Assembly (NCBI GenBank): GCA_020060625.1
Contig: JAGUZU010000081.1
Location: 1 to 64,000 of the forward strand
Direction: 5' to 3'
Source: Anaerolineales bacterium
Lineage (GTDB): Bacteria > Chloroflexota > Anaerolineae > Anaerolineales > Villigracilaceae
Length of the DNA: 64,000 nucleotides
Shown here: piece after piece, positions 34,508 to 43,374 of the stretch
Numbering within the stretch: the first letter of the stretch is position 1
Layout of the letters: each line of letters starts with the position of its first letter
Notes under the pieces: generated by a model
Database searches by the model: none
The model's input: the letters and a program-made list of their open reading frames with translations, nothing else
What the model was told of the DNA's origin: nothing
Made by a program: the position numbers and the translations under genes

Positions 34508-35989
34508 CTATTTTATCTCCACGGAAATATTGAATGGAATTAAAGGCAGATACTTCCACCATGAGGGGGTAATGGCGATCTGCGGTTCTTCGCGCAGGAC
34601 GAGAGCGTCTTTCAATATGGCATGCGCCTGCTCGATGTCTCGTCCGCGGATGAGAGAATATGCTCGAAAAGCGTTGACATCGCGAAGCGAAGTTCGGGTG
34701 ATCTCCAAGTTAAAGCGCGTAACGCCGGAAGAGTCTGTTACAGGTGAGGTAACAAGGTCAAACTCCGCTTCGCCAAACGGAACGAATCCCCGCGGAGACG
34801 CCCCCAATGTGACTGCCGCCAATTGTTCGAGGTCGGTTCGCAAAACGTAAAGCGCGGAAATTTCCGCCTGCATTTTCAACTCAAGCAAATTGCCCGCTTC
34901 ATTTTCGGGCGGCGTAAATTCCTCCAGCAATATTTCTTTAATCTCCAGCGCGTCCAAAAGTAAAAGATCGTCCGCTCCAATTTGCGCGCGGAATTGGGTT
35001 TCGGCGGAACGCTTCAATTCTTCCATCACGGTTTCACGCAACTGCGCGCGGTCTTCCTCGTCCGCGCCAATCATTCTCGTATCCGTACCGCCTGTGGTTG
35101 GTTCGGGGTTGGCAACGGTTGCGGAAAGACCAAGCGGTCCTTCCACAAAGAGGATCGAGTCAGGTTCGACATTTCCAACCGAGCCGCCCGTCAGCGCTTC
35201 GATGGGAATTTCGACGAACTCGTCTGTTCCGGCGGGTAAAAGCGCATCATTCAATGTCACAAAGCGGGCGGATGGTGATGCGGAGACAACCGTCCCTGCT
35301 GGAATGACAATTTCGTTCGATGTCAGGTTTGAAAATCGCGCAATCCCTTTCGCCTTCGATTTTGGAATCGCGATCCGGCTCGAGACAGGCATGGATTGTT
35401 CCGCTTCCACCGTCACAGATAACTCCTGTGCCGGGATACTTCCCGTGATGGATACCGAAGTCTGCAATACGCTGGCGCTGACGGGAACGACGACCGATTG
35501 CAGGTGAGATTCGGGATACAACGTCACCGCCGCGCGCGGGACAAACAAGCCTGCCACCACCAAAACAGCCATGACTCCCGCTGTGAATGTGACCAGCCTT
35601 CCGAAGAGCGATGTCCGCCACGCCGGTTCTTTTTCATACACTTCATCGCGCATCTCGCGCAAGTCACGGCGCGGAGGCGGGGGGAGTCGTCGCTTTCTCG
35701 GAGCAGGAGCAAGCCAAAGGTCCCGTTGAGCCGAGGCGGTGGAATCAAAGACGGGAATGCCCAGCGATTCGGCGTCACGCCTCACGTTTGCGCGGCGGGT
35801 GACCAAGCCCAGTTGTGCGCCCAGCGAATCCGCGTGACGCTGCAAAACTTTCAAGTCCAGCAGGCGCAGGGTGACCTTTTCATATTTGGGCCACACCAGC
35901 AGAATACGCGGCGTCTTCGCCCACGAAAGTTTATCGCGGACGGAGATGAGGTCATCGTGAGATTCGAGGGTGATGATTTTGGTTTTCAA
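34508..35989 (-). CDS. Baseplate J/gp47-like membrane protein
   Basis: A 493-residue protein. An N-terminal cytoplasmic domain (about 1-100) precedes a Pro/Arg-rich stretch and one membrane segment (about 128-150). The large external part (about 150-490) is beta-rich. Segments such as IVIPAGTVVSAS and EIPIEALTGGSVGNVEPDSI are the type found in phage baseplate J (gp47) proteins. No other tail gene is present, so it is not part of a phage or contractile system here. Its role, and why it is tied to ruvX, are unknown; a surface or envelope role is inferred from topology. Confidence 0.72.
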   Translation of the reverse strand: MKTKIITLESHDDLISVRDKLSWAKTPRILLVWPKYEKVTLRLLDLKVLQRHADSLGAQLGLVTRRANVRRDAESLGIPVFDSTASAQRDLWLAPAPRKRRLPPPPRRDLREMRDEVYEKEPAWRTSLFGRLVTFTAGVMAVLVVAGLFVPRAAVTLYPESHLQSVVVPVSASVLQTSVSITGSIPAQELSVTVEAEQSMPVSSRIAIPKSKAKGIARFSNLTSNEIVIPAGTVVSASPSARFVTLNDALLPAGTDEFVEIPIEALTGGSVGNVEPDSILFVEGPLGLSATVANPEPTTGGTDTRMIGADEEDRAQLRETVMEELKRSAETQFRAQIGADDLLLLDALEIKEILLEEFTPPENEAGNLLELKMQAEISALYVLRTDLEQLAAVTLGASPRGFVPFGEAEFDLVTSPVTDSSGVTRFNLEITRTSLRDVNAFRAYSLIRGRDIEQAHAILKDALVLREEPQIAITPSWWKYLPLIPFNISVEIK

Positions 35990-35999
35990 AAATTAACCT

Positions 36000-36110
36000 T
36001 GATGAACGGAGATGAACAGGGATGGAATTACGATTTTTGCAGTTTCCGGTCAGTTACACCTCACCTACAACCTCGGCAAGAAATCTTTGTTCATCACCGT
36101 TCATCTCTGG
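36000..36110. repeat. Inverted pair of an ATGAAC-rich repeat
   Basis: The left arm (36000-36019, GATGAACGGAGATGAACA) and the right arm (36088-36110, reversed) agree at about 17 of 19 positions. The right arm overlaps the end of the cysteine desulfurase gene. The 110-base gap between that gene and the baseplate-like gene holds nothing else recognised. Confidence 0.65.
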
Positions 36111-37255
36111 TTCAATTTTCTCGTCTTTTCAACCAGCTCAGGCAAAGCCTTTAGAAATGAATCAATTTGTTCAGCAGTTGTATCTTTTCCAAGCGTCACT
36201 CTCAATGACCCAAGCGCCCAATCGCGAGAGTAGCCAAGCGCGGTGATGACTTCGCTCGGTTCGGGGCTGCCCGTTTTGCAGGCGGAGCCGGATGAGCAGG
36301 CGAAGCCCGCAGAATCCAGCAATTGCAAAAGCAGGTTGCCGTCCGCGTCTTTAAAAACGAAGGAGGCGTGATTCGGCAGGCGGTTTTCGGGGTGACCGGT
36401 CAATTTGGAATCGGGAATCATCTCAAGCACGGAGCCGATGATGTAATCGCGCAAGGGCTTGACATGAGCCGTTCGCGCTTCGCGTTCTTCTGCCGCCAGA
36501 GACAACGCCTCGGCAAAGCCGACGATATACGGCACGTTATGCGTCCCTGCCCGCAGACCGAATTCCTGCCCGCCGCCTGTGAGATGGGGCAGGAGTTTCG
36601 TCCCTTTGCGGACGTACAACGCGCCCACGCCTTTGGGTCCGTAGAATTTATGTCCGCCGAGCGACATCAGATCCACACCGAGTTTTTTCACATTTACATC
36701 AAGATACGCGGCGGCTTGCACGGCGTCCGTGTGAAATAGGATATTGTTGGCTTTTGCGATTTTGGCAAGTTCGGGAATCGGATTAATCGTGCCGATCTCG
36801 TTGTTCGCATACATTACCGAAGCCAGTATGGTGTTATTGCAAACCGCTTTATTCAGGGATTCGGGTGTCACACTGCCGTGCTCGTCCACGTCCAGCCATT
36901 CGAGTTGGAAGCCGTATTCCCTTTCGAGCTGTTCGGCGGTCCGGCTGACGGCATGATGCTCGGTTTTGGCGGTCAAAATCCAGGTCCGGTTTGAGGCGCT
37001 GCGTCCCGCCATGGATGCGCCGCGCAAGGCAAGGTTATCCGCTTCGGAGCCGCAGGAGGTGAAGACGATCTCGCCGGGTTCGCATCCCAACGCCAAAGCG
37101 ACTTTTTCCCGCGCTTCGTCCACCGCCGCCTCGGCTTTTTGACCAAGACGATGCACAGAGGATGGATTGCCGTAATGCTCGTGGAAGTAGGGCATCATCG
37201 CGTCGAGAACGCGGTTGTCAACGGGGGTTGTGGCGGCATAATCGAGATAAATCAT
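36101..37255 (-). CDS. Cysteine desulfurase (NifS/IscS family)
   Basis: The 384-residue enzyme starts MIYLDYAATTPVDNRVLDAM. PLP-binding Lys lies in SLGGHKFYGPKGVGALYV (about 200), with the His in TAKTEHHAVSRT. The active-site Cys is in FACSSGSACKTGSPEPS (about 325). It takes sulfur from cysteine for Fe-S clusters or tRNA thiolation. No IscU, SufU or MnmA is adjacent, so the recipient cannot be told. The ATG at 37255 is taken because it matches family starts and lies 7 bases after a perfect TATAAT; a longer frame upstream would run through that promoter. Confidence 0.92.
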   Translation of the reverse strand: MIYLDYAATTPVDNRVLDAMMPYFHEHYGNPSSVHRLGQKAEAAVDEAREKVALALGCEPGEIVFTSCGSEADNLALRGASMAGRSASNRTWILTAKTEHHAVSRTAEQLEREYGFQLEWLDVDEHGSVTPESLNKAVCNNTILASVMYANNEIGTINPIPELAKIAKANNILFHTDAVQAAAYLDVNVKKLGVDLMSLGGHKFYGPKGVGALYVRKGTKLLPHLTGGGQEFGLRAGTHNVPYIVGFAEALSLAAEEREARTAHVKPLRDYIIGSVLEMIPDSKLTGHPENRLPNHASFVFKDADGNLLLQLLDSAGFACSSGSACKTGSPEPSEVITALGYSRDWALGSLRVTLGKDTTAEQIDSFLKALPELVEKTRKLNQR

Positions 37256-37262
37256 GGAAGAG

Positions 37263-37268
37263 ATTATA
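37263..37268 (-). promoter_or_regulatory. Probable -10 box of the cysteine desulfurase gene
   Basis: TATAAT on the minus strand with 7 bases to the ATG; no Shine-Dalgarno fits between, pointing to a leaderless mRNA. Confidence 0.6.
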
Positions 37269-37285
37269 GCAAACAAATTGAATGA

Positions 37286-37291
37286 TAAAAT
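37286..37291 (+). promoter_or_regulatory. Possible -10 box of the membrane protein gene at 37300
   Basis: TAAAAT lies 8 bases before the ATG at 37300. The promoter would be back to back with that of the cysteine desulfurase. Confidence 0.4.
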
Positions 37292-37299
37292 ACCGGAAA

Positions 37300-38940
37300 A
37301 TGACAATCAAACGGGTTCAAATCGCAGGCGTTCTCCTCGGACTTATCATTACATTCATTACACTTTTCGCCGATCACATTGGGTTGGACAATAATCCGAT
37401 TTGGGGAATAAAACGCTATCTGATATTGCTTGCCGGGATTTTCATGGTCACCGCTTTTCTGCCATACAGGGGCGGAAGTTTAATTGACCTTGCAGTGAGA
37501 ACATCCAAAGGGCGGTTTTATTCCGTCGTCGTTGTTTTGAACGTTACGATTGTTCTAATCTACGCGTGGTTCGCCTCCACCGGATATTGGACAAATTGGT
37601 TCAATGAAACCTACTATTACGACCTGCTCGCCACAGCCTTTCGCCATGGTCAGATCGCGCTGGAAGTCCAGCCCGACCCGGCGCTTCTGGCTCTCGAAGA
37701 ACCGTACGAGCCGGAAAACCGTGAGGGCATTCCCGTCCTGTGGGATGCGACCTTCTACAACGGCAAGTATTATCTTTACTGGGGACCCGCGCCCGCTTTA
37801 TTGCTTGCATTCCTAAAATTTTTCTATTCACCGGGGATCGGGGACAAAACGCTGACCTTTCTTTTCCTGTCAGGCACGCTAATTTTTCTAACTTTGCTAA
37901 TCCTTGAATTATGGCGGGAGCATTTCAGCGAAATTCCAAAATGGATGGTATTGCTGACGATTGCCTTTGCAGGTCTCGTCAACCCGATGCCCTACATCCT
38001 TGTGGAAGGGCGCATATACGAAGCCGCCATCATCGCCGGTCAGTTTTTTTTCCTCGGCGGGTTGTACTCGCTGGTCTGCGCGTTCAATCGTCCATCCGCT
38101 TTGCGATTTGTGCTGGCAGGTTTGTTCCTTGCGCTCTCCGTCGGTTCGCGGACAACGCTGGCGCCCGCTGTGACTTTCATCGCATTGATCGTCTTCGTCA
38201 GAGCGGTCAAGTCTCGGCAAAAATCGGATGTCTCCCTTCTTCTCGCTTTCGCCGCGCCGCTGGCATTGGGCTTCATTGGTTATGCCTGGTATAACGTTGC
38301 CCGCTTCGGCTCCATCACCGAGTTTGGGCTGCGCCATCAACTCACCAGTTACAACCTTTACAAGCAGCTGGATGAAACGTTTTCCCCAAAATACATTCCA
38401 CCCAACCTGTATAAAACCTTCTTCAATCCGTTGGAAAGACGACAAGCCTTTCCATACATCTTCCCCACCCGCTGGTCGGGTCCGGCATGGCTTGGAGAAA
38501 ACCTTCCGCAATTTTATTTATTGCTTGCTGAAAGCGTTACGGGAATATTGATCGGAAGTCCGTTCGTGTTGTTCGCGATCCTTGCAGGGTTCGGGATAAA
38601 AAAACAGTTTCAATGGACATTGGCTGTCATCGCAGGCTCGGCATTCCTCTCGTTCCTCACTTTGCAAATGTTCTTCTTCACCGCCATGCGGTACATGCTC
38701 GACTTCATCCCCGCCCTTTCCATCCTTGCGGCAATCGGCTTTTGGCAGGGAAGTATGCTGCTCACCCGTCGTCCGCTTGCGCGAAAACTCTACGGAATTT
38801 TTGCGGGCGCGCTTTTTGTTTTTTCGATCACCATGAGCCTTCTGTTATCCGTTTCAGGGAATTTGGAAAGTTTCAAAGTCTTAAACCCGGACTTGCTCAA
38901 GAATTGGACATGGCTGGCAAACAGCCTTATGAACAGATAA
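37300..38940 (+). CDS. Polytopic membrane protein, GT-C glycosyltransferase-like (copy 1)
   Basis: The 546-residue protein has about eleven membrane segments and a long loop. Shared with the paralogue at 40109 are YYLYWGPAPALLL, GRIYEAAI, VGSRTTLAP and WYNVARFGSITEFGLRHQL. The overall layout, with acidic residues in the first external loop (QPDPALLALEEPYEPE), resembles lipid-linked-sugar GT-C transferases, but no family was firmly recognised. The nearest start is ATG 37300; ATG 37282 in the same frame overlaps the likely -10 box. Confidence 0.68.
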   Translation: MTIKRVQIAGVLLGLIITFITLFADHIGLDNNPIWGIKRYLILLAGIFMVTAFLPYRGGSLIDLAVRTSKGRFYSVVVVLNVTIVLIYAWFASTGYWTNWFNETYYYDLLATAFRHGQIALEVQPDPALLALEEPYEPENREGIPVLWDATFYNGKYYLYWGPAPALLLAFLKFFYSPGIGDKTLTFLFLSGTLIFLTLLILELWREHFSEIPKWMVLLTIAFAGLVNPMPYILVEGRIYEAAIIAGQFFFLGGLYSLVCAFNRPSALRFVLAGLFLALSVGSRTTLAPAVTFIALIVFVRAVKSRQKSDVSLLLAFAAPLALGFIGYAWYNVARFGSITEFGLRHQLTSYNLYKQLDETFSPKYIPPNLYKTFFNPLERRQAFPYIFPTRWSGPAWLGENLPQFYLLLAESVTGILIGSPFVLFAILAGFGIKKQFQWTLAVIAGSAFLSFLTLQMFFFTAMRYMLDFIPALSILAAIGFWQGSMLLTRRPLARKLYGIFAGALFVFSITMSLLLSVSGNLESFKVLNPDLLKNWTWLANSLMNR

Positions 38941-39025
38941 AACAGGGGACGAATTCGCGCCTCTTAACCCCGCCCCAGCCTGCTCCTGTTTCCCAAACCC
39001 GATACTCTGCCGCAGCATTTTGTTG

Positions 39026-39031
39026 TACAAT
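39026..39031 (+). promoter_or_regulatory. Possible -10 box of the HHH membrane protein gene
   Basis: TACAAT 16 bases before the ATG at 39048, with GGGAG between as Shine-Dalgarno. Confidence 0.4.
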
Positions 39032-39047
39032 AAACACGGGAGATTTT

Positions 39048-40052
39048 ATGAACACCTTCCTTTCATTTCTAAATACGGCGGATATCGAAACATTAACCAA
39101 AGTCCCCGGCATCAGCGGGAGCATTGCAGAAAACATCGTTGCTGCGCGCCCATTCGAGTCCGCGGACGATTGTTTGAAGGTCAAGGGCATGGGAAGATCC
39201 CTGCTCGCCCGCCTGGAAGCGTATGCCGAGGCGCAGGAAAATGAATCAGAAAACAGAGCCATGACCCCGGTCAAGGAAGAGGCGATGCCCGCACCGGTGG
39301 AGGAGAGTGGGACTGGGCATGAATCCAGCGAAGAAGACGAAAACCTCCTCTCGCGCGTATGGCGGGGTATTGTCGCTTTCCTGAGAGCGTTGTTGAAATT
39401 GATCCTCATTATTGCGTTGATTGTTGTGGTTGGCACGGCTTTGTATTACGGGTTGCCTTACATCAACAGGACGTTCATTGCGCCGGTGGAACAAAACACT
39501 TCGGAAATTACCGGGCTTCAAACAGAAATCTCCGCGCTGCGGACACAGGTCAACGAATTGACCGTTCGCGTGACCGCGCTCGAACAGTCGGCGGAGGCGC
39601 ACACGGTTTCGATCAACCGATTGCAGGAAATGCAAACCATGCTCGAAACCGAATTGCAGACGAACAAGAATCAGGCCCTGCTCGACTTGAAGCATGAAGT
39701 GATGATGTCCCGCGCGTTGGACACATTGGCGCGCGGACGTTTGTATCTCGCGCAAAGCAACTTCGGTCTGGCGCGGGAAGATGTTCAATCGGCGCGCGAC
39801 CTGCTGGCAGAACTGCAAACCGAAAAACCGGATGATGCGCTCGATGCCGCAATCGCCCGGTTGGATTTGGCGCTTGGCAACCTGCCCGCCTTCCCCGTAG
39901 TCGCTGCCGGGGATTTGGAAATCGCATGGCAGATTTTGATGTCTGGCGAAGCGCCGGTTCTGCCTACAGAAACGCCAACGCCTTTTGATGTCGAAACTGC
40001 CACGCCATCCCCCTTCCCACCTCCCACACTTGAGACGACCCCGCCGCAATAA
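39048..40052 (+). CDS. Helix-hairpin-helix, single-span membrane, coiled-coil protein
   Basis: The 334-residue protein has an N-terminal helix-hairpin-helix pair (about 10-60: TLTKVPGISGSIAENIVAA and VKGMGRSLLARLE), an acidic linker, one membrane segment (about 117-140), then a coiled coil (about 150-205) and a helical region. The C terminus is Thr/Pro-rich. HHH units usually bind DNA without sequence preference, so this could tether DNA to the membrane, but proof is lacking. It lies between two paralogous membrane proteins. A GGGAG Shine-Dalgarno defines the start. Confidence 0.75.
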   Translation: MNTFLSFLNTADIETLTKVPGISGSIAENIVAARPFESADDCLKVKGMGRSLLARLEAYAEAQENESENRAMTPVKEEAMPAPVEESGTGHESSEEDENLLSRVWRGIVAFLRALLKLILIIALIVVVGTALYYGLPYINRTFIAPVEQNTSEITGLQTEISALRTQVNELTVRVTALEQSAEAHTVSINRLQEMQTMLETELQTNKNQALLDLKHEVMMSRALDTLARGRLYLAQSNFGLAREDVQSARDLLAELQTEKPDDALDAAIARLDLALGNLPAFPVVAAGDLEIAWQILMSGEAPVLPTETPTPFDVETATPSPFPPPTLETTPPQ

Positions 40053-40108
40053 CTGCGAAAAAGCCCAAATCAGGGCAGGTCACTCGACGCCACATCCAAG
40101 GAAGAAGA

Positions 40109-41779
40109 ATGAAAAAAGTTTTACTAATCGCAGGGGCGGCGATTGTCGCCCTGGCAGTTTTTGCGCGCCAGTTCGGCATTGACAATGATGGCGACTGGGG
40201 CAGAAGCCGGGTTGCCCTTTTAATCGTTGGGCTGGTCTTCATTTTTGGCGGATTGGTTTTCCCGTTTCTTCAAAGTAAAGGAACCGATCTCAAAAACGCC
40301 GCATCCGAAGCCGTCGGGCGAATACTCCCCTACCCGGCGCAGATCGCCATTGCGTCATTGTTTGTCATTTGCATCACCGCAGGGGCATATATCTGGTTCA
40401 TCCAGCTGGATGTTCGAGAGACAACCATCAGATACGAATATTATATTGAACTTGCAAAAAGTTTCAAAAAGGGGCAGTTGCATCTGGAGGAAGAACCATC
40501 CGCCGCCCTGCTCTCGCTATCGAATCCATACGATTATTTCCTTCGCAGGGAGTTGGGCATCGAAGATTTTCCCTGGGATGTTTCGCTCTATGACGGCAAA
40601 TTCTACATCTACTGGGGACCCGCCCCTGCATTGCTGCTGACCGTGTTTGGCGCGGATCAGTTGTCACGCATGGGAGATTTTCACATCGCCCTGTTCTTTG
40701 CGTGCGGCTTGTTCATCTATTCCGCATTGATTGCGGGTACATTCTGGGCAAGATCGGTTCGGAATGGCGGAATTTTCCTACTCGGCATTTTATTGCTTGC
40801 AGTCGGGTTATACACTCCCATCACCATCATGATGAAGGGAGCGAGGATATACGAAGCCGCGATTCTCGGAAGTCAATTCTTCTTCATCGGAGGATGTTAC
40901 TGGGCATACGCCTCATTCACAGACCCGAAGCCTGCTCTGTGGAAACTGGCTTTTGCCTCCCTCCATTGGGGATTCGCCATCGGTTCGCGGGTCATCATTT
41001 TGCCTTCCGTGGCTTTCTCTGTATTGGTCACGCTGTTCTTTATGGTCAGGGCATATAAACCAACGACGCCGAAAGCCTGGCTTCCCGTCCTTGCGGCAGT
41101 TGGCGGTCCGTTGATGCTGGCAGGGCTGGGGTTGGGCTGGTACAACTGGGCGCGTTTCGGCTCGATATTCGAGTTTGGGCTGCGATACCAGCTTGCCAAT
41201 ATTGACTATTCCGCCTTCGAGAATTTGTTCAAAGGGAGTTACATCGGGAGGAATTTGTATAACTATTTTGCCCATCCCATCAAGATCGCTTCCCGCTTTC
41301 CCTGGCTGACGCGGATCGAATACGTCGCGTCGAGCGACAGGCTCGCCGGGCTTCTTTACGTCACGCCGTTCATCCTGCTTCTGTTTTCACCTGTCATCCG
41401 TCTTGTTCGCAATTTGTTTGTATCCAGCAGGTCCGGGCTGCAAACGAAGCAGAGTCATCTCTCTGAAGGCTGGATTTTCACCACCCTGACGGGTTCGGGG
41501 ATCATTATGATGACGATCATCATGTCCTATTATTTTGTGGCAATGCGATTCATGGAAGATTTCATGCCGTCATTATTGACAGCGGCGGCGCTGGCCGCAG
41601 GGAGGGAATATCAATTATTGAACAGGACGGGCAGGTTGGGTACAGTACTTGCATGGGTCGTCATTCTGCTTGTCGCTGTTACCGTCACGGCAGGCATTTT
41701 GCTCGCAATTCCAAACAGCGGCATAAGTTACATGGTCAACCTGATCAATGACATCAACAAATTGCTGGGATTAAAGTAG
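40109..41779 (+). CDS. Polytopic membrane protein, GT-C glycosyltransferase-like (copy 2)
   Basis: The 556-residue protein has about eleven to twelve membrane segments. It shares with copy 1 at 37300 the signatures FYIYWGPAPALLL, GARIYEAAILGSQFFFIGG, GSRVIILPS and WYNWARFGSIFEFGLRYQL, so the two arose by duplication. Acidic residues in the first external loop would be the catalytic candidates if it is a GT-C enzyme. A GGAAGAAG Shine-Dalgarno precedes the ATG. The phosphohexomutase just downstream could supply sugar phosphates, but it has its own promoter. Confidence 0.7.
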   Translation: MKKVLLIAGAAIVALAVFARQFGIDNDGDWGRSRVALLIVGLVFIFGGLVFPFLQSKGTDLKNAASEAVGRILPYPAQIAIASLFVICITAGAYIWFIQLDVRETTIRYEYYIELAKSFKKGQLHLEEEPSAALLSLSNPYDYFLRRELGIEDFPWDVSLYDGKFYIYWGPAPALLLTVFGADQLSRMGDFHIALFFACGLFIYSALIAGTFWARSVRNGGIFLLGILLLAVGLYTPITIMMKGARIYEAAILGSQFFFIGGCYWAYASFTDPKPALWKLAFASLHWGFAIGSRVIILPSVAFSVLVTLFFMVRAYKPTTPKAWLPVLAAVGGPLMLAGLGLGWYNWARFGSIFEFGLRYQLANIDYSAFENLFKGSYIGRNLYNYFAHPIKIASRFPWLTRIEYVASSDRLAGLLYVTPFILLLFSPVIRLVRNLFVSSRSGLQTKQSHLSEGWIFTTLTGSGIIMMTIIMSYYFVAMRFMEDFMPSLLTAAALAAGREYQLLNRTGRLGTVLAWVVILLVAVTVTAGILLAIPNSGISYMVNLINDINKLLGLK

Positions 41780-41832
41780 GGATCACGAAGGGATACATCG
41801 TCTCCCAGTAAATTACTCCGTTTTTCGGATGT

Positions 41833-41838
41833 TATAAT
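41833..41838 (+). promoter_or_regulatory. Probable -10 box of the phosphohexomutase gene
   Basis: TATAAT 33 bases before the ATG; a GGAGAG Shine-Dalgarno lies between, so this gene has a normal leader. Confidence 0.6.
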
Positions 41839-41871
41839 CCCTGGCGTCATCATTATTTTAGGAGAGATACA

Positions 41872-43302
41872 ATGGCAGATAAAATCAAATTCGGAACGGA
41901 CGGCTGGCGCGGGATGATCGCGGAAGATTACACCTTCGACAACGTCCGCCGTTGCGCGCAGGGGTTTGCATCCTACATGCTGTCGCAGGGTAAAAAGGGA
42001 CAATGGATCGTGGTGGGTCACGATCAGCGCTTCCACTCGGAAAATTTCGCAGCCGCCGTGGCGGAAGTGCTGGCAGGCAATGGATTGAAGGTTTATCTTA
42101 CCGACGGCGCAACGCCGACGCCCGTCATTGCCTATGCGGTGGTGGACAAGAAAGCCGCGGGCGCGGTAAATGTGACCGCCAGCCACAATCCGCCCACGGA
42201 CAACGGGTTCAAGGTCCGCAATGAGACAGGCGGCGCGATAGACCCCGAAGGGTTGAAGCAGATCGAAGCGGGAATCCCGAATGACGTCAAGGATGTGAAG
42301 CGAAAGAGTTATAAAGAAGCGGAGGCGGCGGGCGAGATCGTCAAATTCGACGCGGCGACTCCATACATCGAGCATCTCACCCGCGATGGGTTGATCGATC
42401 TCCAGCCAATCAAGGATGCCGGCCTCACCGTGATGGTGGATGCGATGTGGGGCAACGGCGCAAACTGGTTTACAAGATTGCTCAGCGGCGGCAAGACGAA
42501 GGTAATCGAAATTCACAACGAACGCAATCCGATCTTCCCCGAAATGAAGCGACCCGAACCCATCCGCCCGAATATTGACATGGGTTTGAAAGCGACAACC
42601 GAGAACAAAGCCGATGTGTTGTTGATCCTGGATGGCGACGCAGACCGCTGCGGCATCGGCGACGAAAACGGCGAATTCATCAATCAATTACGCGTGTATG
42701 CCCTGCTTGCCTATTACCTGCTTGAAATTCGCGGCGAGCGCGGCGACATTGTCAAAACGCTTTCGACGACGGGCATGTTGAACAAACTCGGCGAGATGTA
42801 CGGTGTGCCTGTCCATGAAACGGGTGTGGGGTTCAAATTCGTCGCGCCAAAGATGACCGAGACGAACGCGCTCATCGGCGGCGAAGAAAGCGGCGGCTAC
42901 GCCTTCCGCGGCAACGTCCCTGAACGCGATGGCATTTTGGCGGGTTTGTACATGCTCGATTTCATGGTGAAGACGGGCAAGAAACCAACCGAATTGCTGA
43001 AAGACCTGTTTACAAAAGTCGGCGGGGAGTATTTCTACGACCGGGTGGATAGCCCCTTCACAGGTGATCGCGCCGCGCGCGAGAAGATCATCATGGACAA
43101 CAAGCCTGAAACGCTTGGCGGTTTGAAGGTGACCGACCTGATTACTGTGGACGGGTATCAATTCAAATTGGAAGATGGCGGCTGGATGCTCATCCGCTTC
43201 TCCGGCACGGAACCGATCCTGCGCGTGTATTGCGAAACTTTGCACGCCGATAAAGTCCAGGCGATTCTTCAGGATGGATTGAAAGTGGCAGGGGTGAAAT
43301 AG
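41872..43302 (+). CDS. Phosphoglucomutase / phosphomannomutase family protein
   Basis: The 476-residue enzyme has the four-domain alpha-D-phosphohexomutase pattern: [17 protein letters not shown] at the N terminus, the phospho-Ser loop [15 protein letters not shown] (about 103), the Mg-binding loop [16 protein letters not shown] (about 250), the sugar loop [12 protein letters not shown] and the phosphate-binding [12 protein letters not shown]. It would interconvert hexose 1- and 6-phosphates. Glucose or mannose specificity is not decided. It is followed by a strong terminator at 43323. Confidence 0.93.
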   Translation: MADKIKFGTDGWRGMIAEDYTFDNVRRCAQGFASYMLSQGKKGQWIVVGHDQRFHSENFAAAVAEVLAGNGLKVYLTDGATPTPVIAYAVVDKKAAGAVNVTASHNPPTDNGFKVRNETGGAIDPEGLKQIEAGIPNDVKDVKRKSYKEAEAAGEIVKFDAATPYIEHLTRDGLIDLQPIKDAGLTVMVDAMWGNGANWFTRLLSGGKTKVIEIHNERNPIFPEMKRPEPIRPNIDMGLKATTENKADVLLILDGDADRCGIGDENGEFINQLRVYALLAYYLLEIRGERGDIVKTLSTTGMLNKLGEMYGVPVHETGVGFKFVAPKMTETNALIGGEESGGYAFRGNVPERDGILAGLYMLDFMVKTGKKPTELLKDLFTKVGGEYFYDRVDSPFTGDRAAREKIIMDNKPETLGGLKVTDLITVDGYQFKLEDGGWMLIRFSGTEPILRVYCETLHADKVQAILQDGLKVAGVK

Positions 43303-43322
43303 TTGTTCGAAGGTTTACAGGT

Positions 43323-43357
43323 TGGCAGGTTGGATTGCTCCAACCTGCCATTTTTTT
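43323..43357 (+). terminator. Intrinsic terminator of the phosphohexomutase gene
   Basis: A 12-bp stem (TGGCAGGTTGGA with TCCAACCTGCCA), a 4-base loop and a T7 tail. Confidence 0.92.
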
Positions 43358-43374
43358 ACTTGTGAATATGGGGG

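Noticed and set aside
34508-35989. Part of a prophage or tail-fibre system
   Set aside because: Only one baseplate-like gene is present, it has a membrane span, and its neighbours are housekeeping genes.
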